DNA from: DASZXJ01 sp035545895
GTDB lineage: Bacteria; Planctomycetota; Phycisphaerae; Tepidisphaerales; Tepidisphaeraceae
Length of the DNA: 38,441 nucleotides
NCBI GenBank assembly: GCA_035545895.1
Contig: DASZXJ010000219.1
Coordinates: 1 to 38,441, forward strand
Direction: 5' to 3'
In this document: positions 1-9,806 of the stretch, piece by piece
How positions within the stretch are numbered: position 1 is the stretch's first letter
Layout: each line of letters starts with the position of its first letter
Program-made: the position numbers and the translations under genes
Notes under the pieces: model-generated
Told to the model about the DNA's origin: nothing
The model's input: the letters and a program-made list of their open reading frames with translations, nothing else
The model's database searches: none

Positions 1-500
1 GCGCAAAGTATACATCGTTCGTCTGACAGAGGGGGAACGTGAACAAGTCTTGGGGATCGTCGGGAAGTTCAAGGGCTCCAGCCAGAAGGTTCGCCGCGCC
101 CAGATCCTGCTGAAGGCCGATGCGGATGGACCCGGCTGGGCCGATCAGCAGATCGCCGACGCCTTCGGCTGCCGCCGGCAAACCGTCGAGAACCTCCGGC
201 GAAACCTGTGCGAGCGAAGGTTCGAGCAGACGCTCAGCGGCGTCAAGCGGAAGGAGCCGCCCACCGCGAAGGCCGTGCGATCCGGCCTGTCCGGTGCTGT
301 GCATGGACGAGCAGCCGGTGCAACTCCTGAAGGAAACCCGCACGCCGATCCTGGCAACCAGGGAGCACGGCAAGCGGGTCGACTACGAATACGAGCGGGC
401 CGGCACGGCCAACATCTTCATGTTCACCGAACCCTTGGTCGGTTGGCGTCAGGTGAGCGTGCGCGCGACCAAGACCAAGGCCGACTGGGCTGTGGAGAAG
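1..500 (+). pseudogene. IS630-family transposase remnant, partial at the window edge
   Basis: Frame 2 is open from the first bases and reads RKVYIVRLTEGEREQ, then a helix-turn-helix stretch (about 80-225) containing QQIADAFGCRRQTVENLRR, typical of the N-terminal DNA-binding part of IS630 transposases. Near 275-285 the reading shifts to frame 3, which gives VLCMDEQPVQLLKETRTPI and then YERAGTANIFMFTEPLVGWR, the first catalytic Asp region of the DDE domain. The roughly 80 residues normally lying between these blocks are missing, so there is an internal deletion as well as a frame change. Similarity stops after TKTKADWAVE; the later catalytic Asp and Glu are absent. The copy cannot encode an active transposase. 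The true start probably lies a few bases left of the window. No terminal inverted repeat was identified. Confidence 0.85.
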
Positions 501-942
501 GCCGGCCTGCTGGAAGGCCGGTACGCGGCGTGTCCGAAGGTAAATCCGATTGCGGTTTGGGAGGTGAAGGAACACTATCACACGACAACATTTGGCAGCC
601 GTGTCTCCGGCGCAATTTATGAAACGCTACTTGATGGTATGGAACTCGACGAGTTGCGGGAGAACGAAGGCGTAGACGTCAAACATTATCTGATGGTCAA
701 TACGTATAAGACGTGGTGGGAAGATGGCCGCTCATACATATGCCGAATCATCGACATGCTGCACGTGGGACTATTGATTGGATGAAGCACTCTTCGGCTA
801 CGAAGTTGTCGAAAGAATGTCAGCTATCGTCAAAGAATGGGTGACAATCTATCGCGATCGCGAAGCGAAGAAACAGTCTTCATTAAAGGTGGAACCCGGC
901 ACGAAGCCCGCGGGCGCTGGAAACGAGCCGAAACCTAAATGA
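501..942 (+). pseudogene. C-terminal remnant of an unrecognised protein fused to the transposase remnant
   Basis: Frame 3 continues without a stop from the transposase remnant into unrelated sequence: VNPIAVWEVKEHYHTTTFGS, then YETLLDGMELDELRENEGVD, then a Trp/Tyr-rich stretch with CRIIDMLH. The frame closes at 783-785, but frame 1 from 781 continues naturally as DEALFGYEVVERMSAIVKEW to a TAG/TGA-type stop at 940-942. One extra G near 780 explains the break. The E-V-K triplet preceded by a hydrophobic strand recalls half of a PD-(D/E)XK nuclease core, which would fit a restriction-type enzyme, but that is only an impression. I do not recognise the family. The fragment lacks its own start and is probably the 3' part of a gene interrupted by the IS insertion and later deletion. 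Confidence 0.55.
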
Positions 943-1292
943 GGTTCAGGGCGGGTAATTCGATGCCGATAAATTTTGTATGCTCGCCCTTTCCATCCGC
1001 GACTTGACTGAGCGCTAGCCGAAGTCCAGGAGAGGAAAGGATGAGGGCAGAAGGCAGAGGGATGAAGACGGAAGGATGAAGGGTCAAATCCGCGTGAATC
1101 CTCGTAATCTGCGGTTAGAGTTTAAGTCAATAAGCTACTTATGTTAGCGCCGAACATAAGGCAGCCATTCGCCGAACTCATTCTCCGCAGGGAATCAAGA
1201 CGGTGGAGTATCGCTCGCGGTCGACGCGGATCGCGGATTGGTTGACGATCCATAGCACCTTGGAACGAGCTATTTGAAAATTCTGGTTGCTT
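943..1292. other. 350-bp intergenic stretch with short degenerate repeats
   Basis: No convincing coding sequence. At 1030-1084 purine-rich units of the form GGATGA(A/G)G, GAAGG and GGCAGA(A/G)GG recur. This is followed by AATCCGCGTGAATCCTCGTAATCTGCGG (1086-1113, two overlapping blocks of this type), built from repeated (A/C)ATC-CGCG-like words. These look like the degenerate micro-repeats also found before glmU and pth. Downstream, up to the GH2 stop, nothing else is evident. Confidence 0.5.
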
Positions 1293-3500
1293 TTACTCGT
1301 TGAAACAGCCTCTCAGTTGCTGCTCGCTGATCGACGTTGACGGATTGAACGCGTTGCTGTGCAGATATGACAGCAGGCTGTAGCGGAACTGCCTGGCCGC
1401 CGGACGATTATCCAGATCGCTGGTGATGTCCATGGCGCAGATCATCAACCGGCCGCCTCCGACTCTGGCTTCGACGAGCAACGCCAGCTTGCGATTCAGG
1501 TTCCAGTCATCGATAGATTGGAGCAGCGGACGATAGTCCTTGGGCCAGGGGTTTTGCCGCCCAAATTCATCCAGGATCAAGGGCCGCGCGTGAATGAGCA
1601 GGTCGGCCCATTGCCAATTCGTGTAGCCTTCCGTGGGAAAGGCGGCAAACACTGGATGCCTGGGATCGGTTAGGAAGCCCAGCGTCTGCGATTCGCCGCC
1701 GTTGGTAAAAGGACAGTCCCAGTAGATGCTGGCAAACGGCGACGGGATTGCGCCGCGGATGGAATCAAGCTTGGGAACCAGCAGCACGGTCCCGCCGGCG
1801 TTGAGTTTGGCCAATACGTCAGGCGTCAGCGACTCGGCGATCTCAATCCCGCCGGAATCGACAGCAGGACTTGACGCGGGGTAGACCCAGAAACTCCAGT
1901 CGTTCGCCAGGCCAGCCGCTTGCGCTTCAACCTGCAAACGGCAATGCGTCGCGATCTTGAGATCGGATAGATCCAGTTCAATCGCCCCGGCGTTGGTGAC
2001 GTTTCCGACGGGCGCGCTGGCCACAGACAGTGGTTGCCGGAGCAATTCCTTGCCGGCATCGTCCACAATGCGGCAGTTCAGATTGAGGTTTGCGAGTGAT
2101 TCAGCGCTGTAGTTGGCGATTTCAATGCGAGCCTGGAACTTCTGATCATTCGTCCATGTGCGGCTGGCCATCCGCGCCAGCGGAACGACCGGCCCGCAGA
2201 ATCGGCGAAAGGTCTTCCCGTCGATGTATCCCTTGGAATCCCAAAACGCATCCAACACCCCGACCAGCGCGCCGCCTTGCCCGGTAAAGTCGTTGAGTTG
2301 GAGCCACTGCCATCCGCCCAATCCCGCCGTTCGGATATGCGATTCGATCTCTTCCTTGGTCTGCTCGACCTGCCACAACCCGGAATATTTAACGAAATCG
2401 GCGGCCTGATTCAGCATGCCGCGTTCCTGAAGTTGATCGCTGGCGATGTAAAGGCAACCCTGGGTGAATGGGCCGGTGAACTTCGATTTCAGGCTGATGT
2501 CGGGATAGGCACAGCGCTGGATCGTTTCGTGCGCGATCAGCGGCTTGGGGCCGAATGCCTCGGCAAACGCCTTGATCGGAGCGCTCCATTCGATCATGGT
2601 GTTCGGCGGCTCCTGGTAGAACTTGTCGCCGCGTGGTGAAGGAGGCCACATGTAGACATAGCGGATGGGCATGTCGGCTGACTGCGGCGACGGTTTCCAG
2701 TTGTCGTCGATGTAGTATTGAGCCGATGGGCTGATGCTGCCGTTGGAGTTGGCCTTGCCGGCATAAACCCGGCGCGGGTCTTTCTTCCATTCATCGATCA
2801 ACTGCGTCAGCAGCGCCGGCGGATTGGCGCCGGCTTCATTGCCCAGCGACATCATGACAAATGAGGCGTGGTTTCCGTATTCGCGGAGCATCCGCGACGA
2901 TTCACGCGCAAAGAACTGCACATTTCGCGCTGAGAGCGTTGTCCACTCGTCCACTTCCGGCTGGAGGTAGATGCCCGCCTCATCGGCGGCGATGAATGCC
3001 GCTTCGGGCGGGCACCATGAATGGAAACGGATGTGATTCAAGCCATAATCCTTGCACGCGGCCATGATCTTCCGCCAGTAATCGGGTGTCGTCGGCGGAT
3101 ACCCGGTCAGCGGGAAGATGCAGCACTCCACCGTCCCGCGAAGCTGGATGATCCGATCATTGATCGCGAACTGTGTGTCCCGGGTCGTGAACTGCCGCAG
3201 CCCGAACGTCGCGCTGCGCTGGTCGATCGTTCGGTTGTCCTGCCGCAGCGCCGCCGTGATATCATAAAGGGCAGGCGAAAATTCGTCCCAAGTCTTGGCA
3301 TTGGATCCCAGTTTCAATGTGAGTTCGACGTTGCCGCCGGACGCATCCCACGCAACCGGCGCCTGTGCCAGGATGTCCTCGTTTGAGCCGCGGAGTTTTG
3401 CGGAAACTTGGACGGTTCCCGTGCCCGGTGCTGCACCGTGGTTGCCCAGACGAATCGCGACTCGCGCCGTTGCCCTGCGGTTCCGTACTCGCAGTCGCAC
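1293..3500 (-). pseudogene. GH2-family glycoside hydrolase lacking its N-terminal domain
   Basis: The 735-residue reading frame starts in the Ig-like sandwich domain of glycoside hydrolase family 2 (about residues 5-105) and continues into the TIM barrel (about 110-410). Both catalytic glutamates are visible: SLGNEAG gives the acid/base Glu near 222, and PLIAHETIQR gives the likely nucleophile near 325. The C-terminal third is beta-rich and ends with the segment GGGRLMICAMDI, common in secreted planctomycete and Bacteroidetes GH2 proteins. The usual leading sugar-binding jelly-roll domain and signal peptide are missing. The first codon is a GTG directly preceded by an in-frame TGA, and the 150 bp up to the AraC gene encode nothing GH2-like in any frame. 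I therefore read it as 5'-truncated. Activity (galactosidase, glucuronidase or other) cannot be assigned, and an unexported remnant is unlikely to function normally. Confidence 0.75.
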
Positions 3501-3653
3501 TCAGCAAACGCAATCTAATGGCCGGCAGATAAGAAATGGATGGATGCGAAAATGGATTGTATGGACAATTCTTCGCTATCTTGAACGCTTTCGTCTCAGA
3601 AACGGAAAACCGGCCGCTGATGATAGCGTTAGACAATTCGGGATGGTGCAGTC

Positions 3654-4592
3654 TCAGCCCTTCATCCTTTTCCGGTATTCCGAAGGGGATTGGTCGTTAA
3701 TCGAATGGAACAGCCGCGAGAAATAGAGGGGGTCCTGGTATCCCGCCAGATCCGCGATCTCTTTTACACTCAGTTCGGTTGTGTCGAGCAACTGGCAAGC
3801 TGCGTGCATTCGCAGTCGGATGAAATAGTGCATCGGAGAATATCCCGTCTGCATCTTGAACCGCGTGGAATAGTGCGCGGGCGATAGATTGGCCAAGCCC
3901 GCCAGTTGCTGGACTCTCAGCGGCTCGGCCAGGTGCTGTTTCATGTAATGGATCGTCTGCAGAACCCGCTGCGCCGGCCCGGGAACGCCTTGGCTGCTGA
4001 GTCGGTGATGCCAGATCACCGCGCCGAACAGATACGTCAGCATCTGAGACGCGTAAAGCAATCGCGATGGGCTGTACCCATGTTCCAACTGCGTCAAAAG
4101 TTCCTCGAAGAGGAAGTGAACCTGCGGCGCGTCGCCGATCCGGACGACGGGATTCGCTGGCGATGCGCCCAGTTCTTCCAACATCCTCCGAACATGCTCG
4201 CCGATCGCGTGCAGCCATCGGATTGTCCATGGATGGGATTCATCGGCGCCGTAAATGTGAGGCGTACCGGGAGGCACGGCCAGGAGCTGGCCCTGGGCGA
4301 CCTTGTGCATTCGATTGCCAATCTCGCACCAGCCCCCGCCTTTCACGCAGTAGATAAGGATGACCTGGTCCACCCCATCAGGCCTGGCGCGAAGGTGCTG
4401 CCGGGCGCTGGGAAAATATCCAACGTCGGTCGGCACCAGCGCTCGCATGAGTGGATGCTGCGTCGCCTGCGACACAATGCGCCTGGGAAGTACGATAATC
4501 CGCTGGCCGGGAAAGCCGTCTCGCTTTTCAAGCCGATGTCCGCACGCTAGGGGTTGGTCCATGTCCGCCAGAGGATTATCCATGTAATCCAT
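3654..4592 (-). CDS. AraC-family transcriptional regulator
   Basis: A 312-residue protein with an N-terminal cupin-like sensor domain (about 55-180; GGGWCEIGNRMHKVAQGQLL and the PPGTPHIYGAD metal/sugar pocket-type loop) and a C-terminal double helix-turn-helix (about 205-308; LAGLANLSPAHYSTRFK, then VKEIADLAGYQDPLYFSRLF). This is the arrangement of AraC/RhaS sugar-responsive activators. It is divergent from the DUF5107-sugar porter unit, with only about 70 bp between the starts, so it probably controls that unit and itself from a shared region. The start is uncertain: in-frame ATGs occur at 4592, 4583 and 4562. The leader strand carries three ATGGA(A/T)TA-like words (about 4568-4602), possible half-sites. 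The gene appears intact, unlike the GH2 frame downstream. Confidence 0.88.
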   Translation of the reverse strand: MDYMDNPLADMDQPLACGHRLEKRDGFPGQRIIVLPRRIVSQATQHPLMRALVPTDVGYFPSARQHLRARPDGVDQVILIYCVKGGGWCEIGNRMHKVAQGQLLAVPPGTPHIYGADESHPWTIRWLHAIGEHVRRMLEELGASPANPVVRIGDAPQVHFLFEELLTQLEHGYSPSRLLYASQMLTYLFGAVIWHHRLSSQGVPGPAQRVLQTIHYMKQHLAEPLRVQQLAGLANLSPAHYSTRFKMQTGYSPMHYFIRLRMHAACQLLDTTELSVKEIADLAGYQDPLYFSRLFHSINDQSPSEYRKRMKG

Positions 4593-4663
4593 GGGTTATT
4601 CCATTCCCGGGCGCGGCTGCGACAATAGCATGGGTGCGGGTAGCTTCTAATCAGGAAAAGAAC

Positions 4664-7600
4664 ATGAGTGTCAGCGTCCGAATCGACTCGGTCATTATCC
4701 CTACCTACATGCCGTCGCCGCCCGACCGCAACCCGATGTTCCTGGAGAAGCGGGTCTACCAGGGGAGCAACGGCAAGATCTATCCACTGCCATTTACCGA
4801 CCGCATCAGTTCCAGCCCGGTCGATCGCAAATGGAAGGCAGTCTGGGTCGAAAACGAATATCTCCGGGTCATGATCCTTCCCGAGATCGGCGGACGGATT
4901 CATGCCGCCCAGGACAAGACCAACGGCTATGACCTGATCTACCAGCAGGAAGTCATCAAGCCGGCGCTGGTCGGCTTGGCTGGCCCATGGATCAGTGGCG
5001 GGATCGAGTTCAACTGGCCGCAACACCATCGGCCTGCGACGTTCCTGCCGGTCGATATCCAAATCGAGGAGCATCCGGACGGTTCAAAAACTGTCTGGTG
5101 CAGCGATCACGATCCGATGGCGCGGATGAAAGGCATGCATGGAGTGTGTCTTCATCCCGGAAAAGCCTATATTGAACTGAAAGTCCGGGCATTCAACCGG
5201 ACACCTTTCGTGCAGACATTCCTGTGGTGGGCCAACGTCGCGACAAAAGTGCACGAGGACTACCAGTCGTTCTTTCCGCCGGACGTCGGATATGTTGCCG
5301 ACCACGCCCGGCGGTCGATGAGCGCCTATCCGCAGTGCCAGGGACATTACTACGGTGTGGACTATGCCGGGCGTGCGCGCAGCGGCACGCCGGCGGCGGA
5401 ATGTCCTTCGCAATTCATCCCCTCCAACTGCGGGGGCAAAAGCACGGTCGATTACTCCCCGAATGATCTTTCGTTCTATGCGAACATTCCCGTGCCGACC
5501 TCCTACATGTGCATGGGAAGCAAGGAGGATTTCTTCGGAGGTTACGATCACCGAGTCGGAGCGGGGATCGTCCACATCGCCGATCATCACATCTCCCCCG
5601 GAAAGAAGCAGTGGACCTGGGGCAACCACGATTTTGGCTATGCCTGGGATCGTAACCTGACCGATGCGGACGCCGCAGGCGTATATCACCCCTACATCGA
5701 GATCATGGCGGGAGTCTACACGGACAATCAGCCGGATTTCAGCTTCCTCCAGCCCGGCGAAACCAAGACGTGGAGCCAATACTGGTATCCGATCCAACAG
5801 ATCGGCCCGGCGCAGCATGCTAACCTCGACGCGGCGCTGAGTCTGCGGATTGACAAGGACAAATTCCGCATCGGCATCAGCGTGAGCCGGCGATTTTCAG
5901 GTGCAAAGATCGAGCTGCGCCAGGGTGATCGGACAGCCGAGTGGACTGCGGACCTGGCGCCGGGGCAGCCGTTTGTCATCGAGCAGCCACAGCCAGAGGT
6001 GAAATGGGCCGCGGGCAAGGCGACGCTGCGCATATTGGATCGCGACGGCAAGGAGGTCATCGCCTATCGGCTCGTGCGCAAGCACAACAAGGTGCCCGAC
6101 CCGGCAACCGAGCCGCCAGCGCCCGAGCAAATCTCCAGCACCGACGAACTGTTCGTCACGGGACTGCATCTGGAGCAATACCGGCATGCAACGCGGCCTC
6201 CAACATTGTACTGGCTCGAGGCATTGCGGCGCGATCCGCTGGATTCGCGGTGCAACAATGCCATGGGCCTGTGGCACTTGCGGCGGGGCGAGTTGGTTCT
6301 GGCCGAGCGATTCTTCAAGACCGCCATTGAGCGGCTGACGCAGCGAAATGCCAATCCGTATGACGGCGAGCCGCTATACAACCTGGGATTATGTTTGCGG
6401 TATCAGTTGGATTTTGTTGACGGAGATTCGCTCAACGATGAGCGATTCGAGCGAGCCTACGCCGCGTTCTACAAGGCGACCTGGAATCAGCCCTGGGCGT
6501 CGGGATATCACGCGCTGGCGGAAATGGACTGCCGCCGGCAGAACTGGACGGCGGCGCTGGCGCATCTGGATCAATCGCTTCGTATCAATACTGACAATCT
6601 ACGAGCACGCGACCTGAAAGCCGCGGTGCTGATGAAGCTGAACCGCGGCGATGACGCCAAATCGCTGTTGCGCCGGACGATGGCCATGGATCCGCTTGAC
6701 TGGTGGGCGAGCGATCTGCTGGGCATGCCGGTGAACTGCGATGTTCAGACCGCGCTCGACATCGCTCACGACTACGCGCGGGCCGGCCTCTACCAGCAGG
6801 CGATTACGCTATTGAGCAGCACGATCGAGCGGTATCAACAGGACAGCGATCCATTGACACTGCCGACGCAGAGTTGGGGCGCGATACCGATGGCGCTGTA
6901 CACCCTTGGATGGTTACATGCCCGCATCGGCGATGACACCGCGGCAAGCGACTACTGCAAACGCGCGGCCCAACATTCACCCGACTACTGCTTCCCCGCT
7001 CGCCTTGAAGAAATTGCAATCCTTGAGTGGGCGATGCGCATCAACCCACGCGACGCCAAGGCGCCCTACTTCCTGGGCAACCTGCTGTACGACCGGCGGC
7101 GGCACGCCGAAGGCATCGCCATGTGGCAGCGCAGCGTGCGCGTCGATCCCAATTTCTCCGTCCCATGGCGGAATCTGGGCATCGGATATTTCAACATCCA
7201 GGACAGCGGACCAAAGGCCCGCAAAGCCTACGATAAGGCGATGGCAGCCAATCCCAACGATGCGCGGGTGCTGTATGAACGGGACCAGCTTTGGAAGCGG
7301 CTTGGCGTCTCGCCGCAGAAGCGACTGGGTGAGTTGGAGAAACGGCGAGACCTGGTCGATCGCCGGGATGATCTGACGATTGAACTGGCGGCGTTGTATA
7401 ACCAGACTCACCGGCACGATCAAGCGCTTGAGCTGATGACCCGCAGGCATTTCCAGCCTTGGGAAGGCGGCGAAGGCGCGGCCCTTGGGCAATTCGTCCG
7501 CACGCATCTTTCCCTGGGACGCATTGCCTTGAATGAACTGCATCCCGATGTCGCCGAAGCGCATTTCCGTCAAGCTCTGCACCCACCGCAAAATCTCGGC

Positions 7601-8146
7601 GAAGCCAAGCACCTGCTCGCCAACCAGAGCGACATTCACTATTGGCTGGGCATTGCGTTGGACGCGCAAGATCGCTCAAAAGAAGCCCATGCGCACTGGC
7701 GCGACGCGGCGACGTTCAAGGGGGATTTCCAGAGCATGTCCGTCCGCGTCTTCAGCGAAATGACCTATTATTCGGCCCTGTCGATGCAGAGGCTGGGACA
7801 AAAGCGTCAAGCGAAGGGACTATTCAAGAAACTGCTGGCTCATGCCCGCGCTCTTTACGGCGCGCCCGCCAGGATCGAGTATTTCGCCACATCCCTTCCC
7901 ACCATGCTCCTGTTCAACGATGTCCTGGAATATCGCCAGCAAACGACGGCTCTATTCATGGAAGCTCAGGCGCATCTGGGATTGGGCTCGCTGGCCAAAT
8001 CGCGCTCGACTCTCCGGCAGGTCTTGAAGCGCGACCCCAATCACGCCTTGGCCGCCGACATGCTGGCCCTGTTTGCCGAAGACGCCGGCGCGACACGTTC
8101 ACGGCCTAATCGGGAATCATCCCGATCGAAATTGCGGAGGAATTGA
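4664..8146 (+). CDS. DUF5107 domain protein with C-terminal TPR repeats
   Basis: A 1160-residue protein. The N-terminal third (about 15-330) matches my recollection of DUF5107, a beta-sandwich domain of the aldose-mutarotase/glycosidase-sandwich type: LRVMILPEIGGRIHAAQDK and GPWISGGIEFNWPQHHRP are characteristic. From about residue 500 to the end there are many tetratricopeptide-like helical pairs, for example CNNAMGLWHLRRGELVLAER, APYFLGNLLYDRRRHAEG and WRNLGIGYFNIQD. I see no signal peptide, so the protein is probably cytoplasmic. I chose the ATG at 4664, preceded by AGGAAAAG at good spacing; the frame is open upstream to 4634. Its stop overlaps the porter start (TGATG), so the two are co-translated. 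DUF5107-TPR genes are commonly found beside sugar transporters; the enzymatic role is unknown. Mutarotase-like sugar binding is an inference from fold. Confidence 0.88.
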   Translation: MSVSVRIDSVIIPTYMPSPPDRNPMFLEKRVYQGSNGKIYPLPFTDRISSSPVDRKWKAVWVENEYLRVMILPEIGGRIHAAQDKTNGYDLIYQQEVIKPALVGLAGPWISGGIEFNWPQHHRPATFLPVDIQIEEHPDGSKTVWCSDHDPMARMKGMHGVCLHPGKAYIELKVRAFNRTPFVQTFLWWANVATKVHEDYQSFFPPDVGYVADHARRSMSAYPQCQGHYYGVDYAGRARSGTPAAECPSQFIPSNCGGKSTVDYSPNDLSFYANIPVPTSYMCMGSKEDFFGGYDHRVGAGIVHIADHHISPGKKQWTWGNHDFGYAWDRNLTDADAAGVYHPYIEIMAGVYTDNQPDFSFLQPGETKTWSQYWYPIQQIGPAQHANLDAALSLRIDKDKFRIGISVSRRFSGAKIELRQGDRTAEWTADLAPGQPFVIEQPQPEVKWAAGKATLRILDRDGKEVIAYRLVRKHNKVPDPATEPPAPEQISSTDELFVTGLHLEQYRHATRPPTLYWLEALRRDPLDSRCNNAMGLWHLRRGELVLAERFFKTAIERLTQRNANPYDGEPLYNLGLCLRYQLDFVDGDSLNDERFERAYAAFYKATWNQPWASGYHALAEMDCRRQNWTAALAHLDQSLRINTDNLRARDLKAAVLMKLNRGDDAKSLLRRTMAMDPLDWWASDLLGMPVNCDVQTALDIAHDYARAGLYQQAITLLSSTIERYQQDSDPLTLPTQSWGAIPMALYTLGWLHARIGDDTAASDYCKRAAQHSPDYCFPARLEEIAILEWAMRINPRDAKAPYFLGNLLYDRRRHAEGIAMWQRSVRVDPNFSVPWRNLGIGYFNIQDSGPKARKAYDKAMAANPNDARVLYERDQLWKRLGVSPQKRLGELEKRRDLVDRRDDLTIELAALYNQTHRHDQALELMTRRHFQPWEGGEGAALGQFVRTHLSLGRIALNELHPDVAEAHFRQALHPPQNLGEAKHLLANQSDIHYWLGIALDAQDRSKEAHAHWRDAATFKGDFQSMSVRVFSEMTYYSALSMQRLGQKRQAKGLFKKLLAHARALYGAPARIEYFATSLPTMLLFNDVLEYRQQTTALFMEAQAHLGLGSLAKSRSTLRQVLKRDPNHALAADMLALFAEDAGATRSRPNRESSRSKLRRN

Positions 8147-8148
8147 TG
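8136..8148 (+). promoter_or_regulatory. Strong ribosome binding site and TGATG coupling junction
   Basis: GGAGG at 8136-8140 lies five bases before ATG 8146-8148, inside the end of the DUF5107 gene, whose TGA is 8144-8146. A TTG at 8143 is also in frame, but spacing favours the ATG. The layout indicates translational coupling of the TPR protein and the porter. Confidence 0.8.
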
Positions 8149-9645
8149 ATCACGGGAACCAACGAATCGGCTGTTTCGGGCTCGGCTGCGAAAATCAATC
8201 TGACCTATGTCTGGATCATCTCCAGCGTGGCCGCCATGGGCGGGCTGCTTTTCGGCTACGACTGGGTGGTGATCGGCGGGGCTGCGCCATTTTACCAGGC
8301 ATTCTTTCATTTGAGTGACAAGGCCGCCGTCTCTTCCAACGCCGGATTCTGGGAGCAAATGCGGTCGGCGATTTTCTCTGAAACCGGTTGGGCCCAGAGC
8401 TGCGCGCTGCTGGGATGCCTGGTCGGTGCGTTGTTCTCCGGCACGATTTCCGATCGATTCGGCCGAAAGCCGATCCTCATCATCTCGGCCATCATCTTCC
8501 TGGGTTCGTCCATCGGCAACACTCTGTGTCAATCATTCACCGCCTTCGTCGGCTGGCGCTTCCTCGGCGGAGTGGGCATCGGGCTGGCATCGACGATCTC
8601 ACCCATGTACATCTCGGAAATCGCCCCAGCCAGGATTCGCGGCGTGCTGGTGGCCGTCAACCAACTCACCATCGTCGTAGGTATTCTTGCCGCGCAATTC
8701 ATCAACTGGTGCATCGGGCACGGGGCACCTGCCATCCTGTCACAGGAAGCCTCGGCCCAGGGCTGGTACGAGCAATCCGCCTGGCGCTGGATGTTCGGCG
8801 CCTGCGCGGTGCCGTCGGCCCTGTTCTTCCTTACATCCTTGTTCGTCCCGGAAAGTCCCCGATGGCTGGTCAAGGCGGGAAACAAGTCGCGCGCAACCCA
8901 CGTGCTCGGGCGCATCGGAGGCCAGGATTATTCCAGCGCGGAAATAGCGAACATCCAAGCCTCTCTTGCCAACGAAGACCGTCACGTCCGTTTTCGCGAG
9001 CTGCTCGATCCCAGCGTCCTGGCCGCTCTCGGCATTGGCATATTCCTGGCCGTCTTCCAGCAATGGTGCGGAATCAACGTCATCTTCAACTACGCCGCCG
9101 CCATATTCAAAGATGCCGGCTACGACATCAGTGGCGCCCTGCAGAACATCGTCGCCACTGGCCTGGTCAATCTGCTCTTCACCTTCGTCGCCATGTTCAC
9201 CGTTGATCGTCTTGGCCGCAAACCGCTCATGCTCTTTGGCGCCGCGGCACTGACCGTCATCTACGCCCTGATCGGCTACGGTTACTACGTCAAGGCCGGC
9301 GGCGGACAGGTTCCCGGCATCTTGTTCCTGGTCCTGGTGTTGTGCGCCATCGCCGCCTATGCAATGTCGCTGGCGCCTGTCACCTGGGTGATTATGTCAG
9401 AGATTTTCCCAAACCGCATTCGGGGTACGGCCATGTCGATCTCTGTCGCCTTTCTCTGGCTGGCGTGTTTCCTTCTTACCTACACGTTCCCCATCTTCAA
9501 CGCCCAGCTCGGGCCAGCCTGGACCTTCTGGATCTATGCGGGCGTGTGCGTTATCGGATTCCTGTTCGTGTTGGCCAAGGTGTCCGAAACCAAGGGCAAG
9601 ACGCTCGAACAGATAGAAAAGGAGCAAACCTTGGTGAAGGGGTGA
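8146..9645 (+). CDS. Major facilitator sugar porter, XylE-like
   Basis: A 499-residue membrane protein with about twelve hydrophobic segments. Sugar-porter family signatures are clear: DRFGRKPILI between helices 2 and 3, the PESPRWLVKAG motif after helix 6, QQWCGINVIFNYAAAIF in helix 7, and DRLGRKPLMLFG between helices 8 and 9. The long loop around WCIGHGAPAIL and AWRWMFGACAVPSALFF resembles the E. coli D-xylose/proton symporter XylE more than hexose facilitators. It should import a monosaccharide by proton symport across the inner membrane; the sugar is not determined. It is co-translated with the DUF5107-TPR protein and lies between AraC- and XylR-type regulators, which supports a dedicated sugar-uptake unit. 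The gene is intact, while the next gene downstream is broken. Confidence 0.93.
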   Translation: MITGTNESAVSGSAAKINLTYVWIISSVAAMGGLLFGYDWVVIGGAAPFYQAFFHLSDKAAVSSNAGFWEQMRSAIFSETGWAQSCALLGCLVGALFSGTISDRFGRKPILIISAIIFLGSSIGNTLCQSFTAFVGWRFLGGVGIGLASTISPMYISEIAPARIRGVLVAVNQLTIVVGILAAQFINWCIGHGAPAILSQEASAQGWYEQSAWRWMFGACAVPSALFFLTSLFVPESPRWLVKAGNKSRATHVLGRIGGQDYSSAEIANIQASLANEDRHVRFRELLDPSVLAALGIGIFLAVFQQWCGINVIFNYAAAIFKDAGYDISGALQNIVATGLVNLLFTFVAMFTVDRLGRKPLMLFGAAALTVIYALIGYGYYVKAGGGQVPGILFLVLVLCAIAAYAMSLAPVTWVIMSEIFPNRIRGTAMSISVAFLWLACFLLTYTFPIFNAQLGPAWTFWIYAGVCVIGFLFVLAKVSETKGKTLEQIEKEQTLVKG

Positions 9646-9806
9646 CCGACTCCGACCAGATGATCCAGGCATCGGCATCAGCGCCTCACGCACGAAGGCG
9701 ACTATATCGTTGTCGCAAGGGCACATTAAGCCCATATTGTATTGCGAGAAAAACTTGAGATGATGTTGACGAAATCTTCCTTGGCGCAAAACAGGCGGAG
9801 ACAAAA

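Noticed and set aside
1030..1113. CRISPR-like or tandem repeat array
   Set aside because: Units are short, degenerate and without spacers of constant length.
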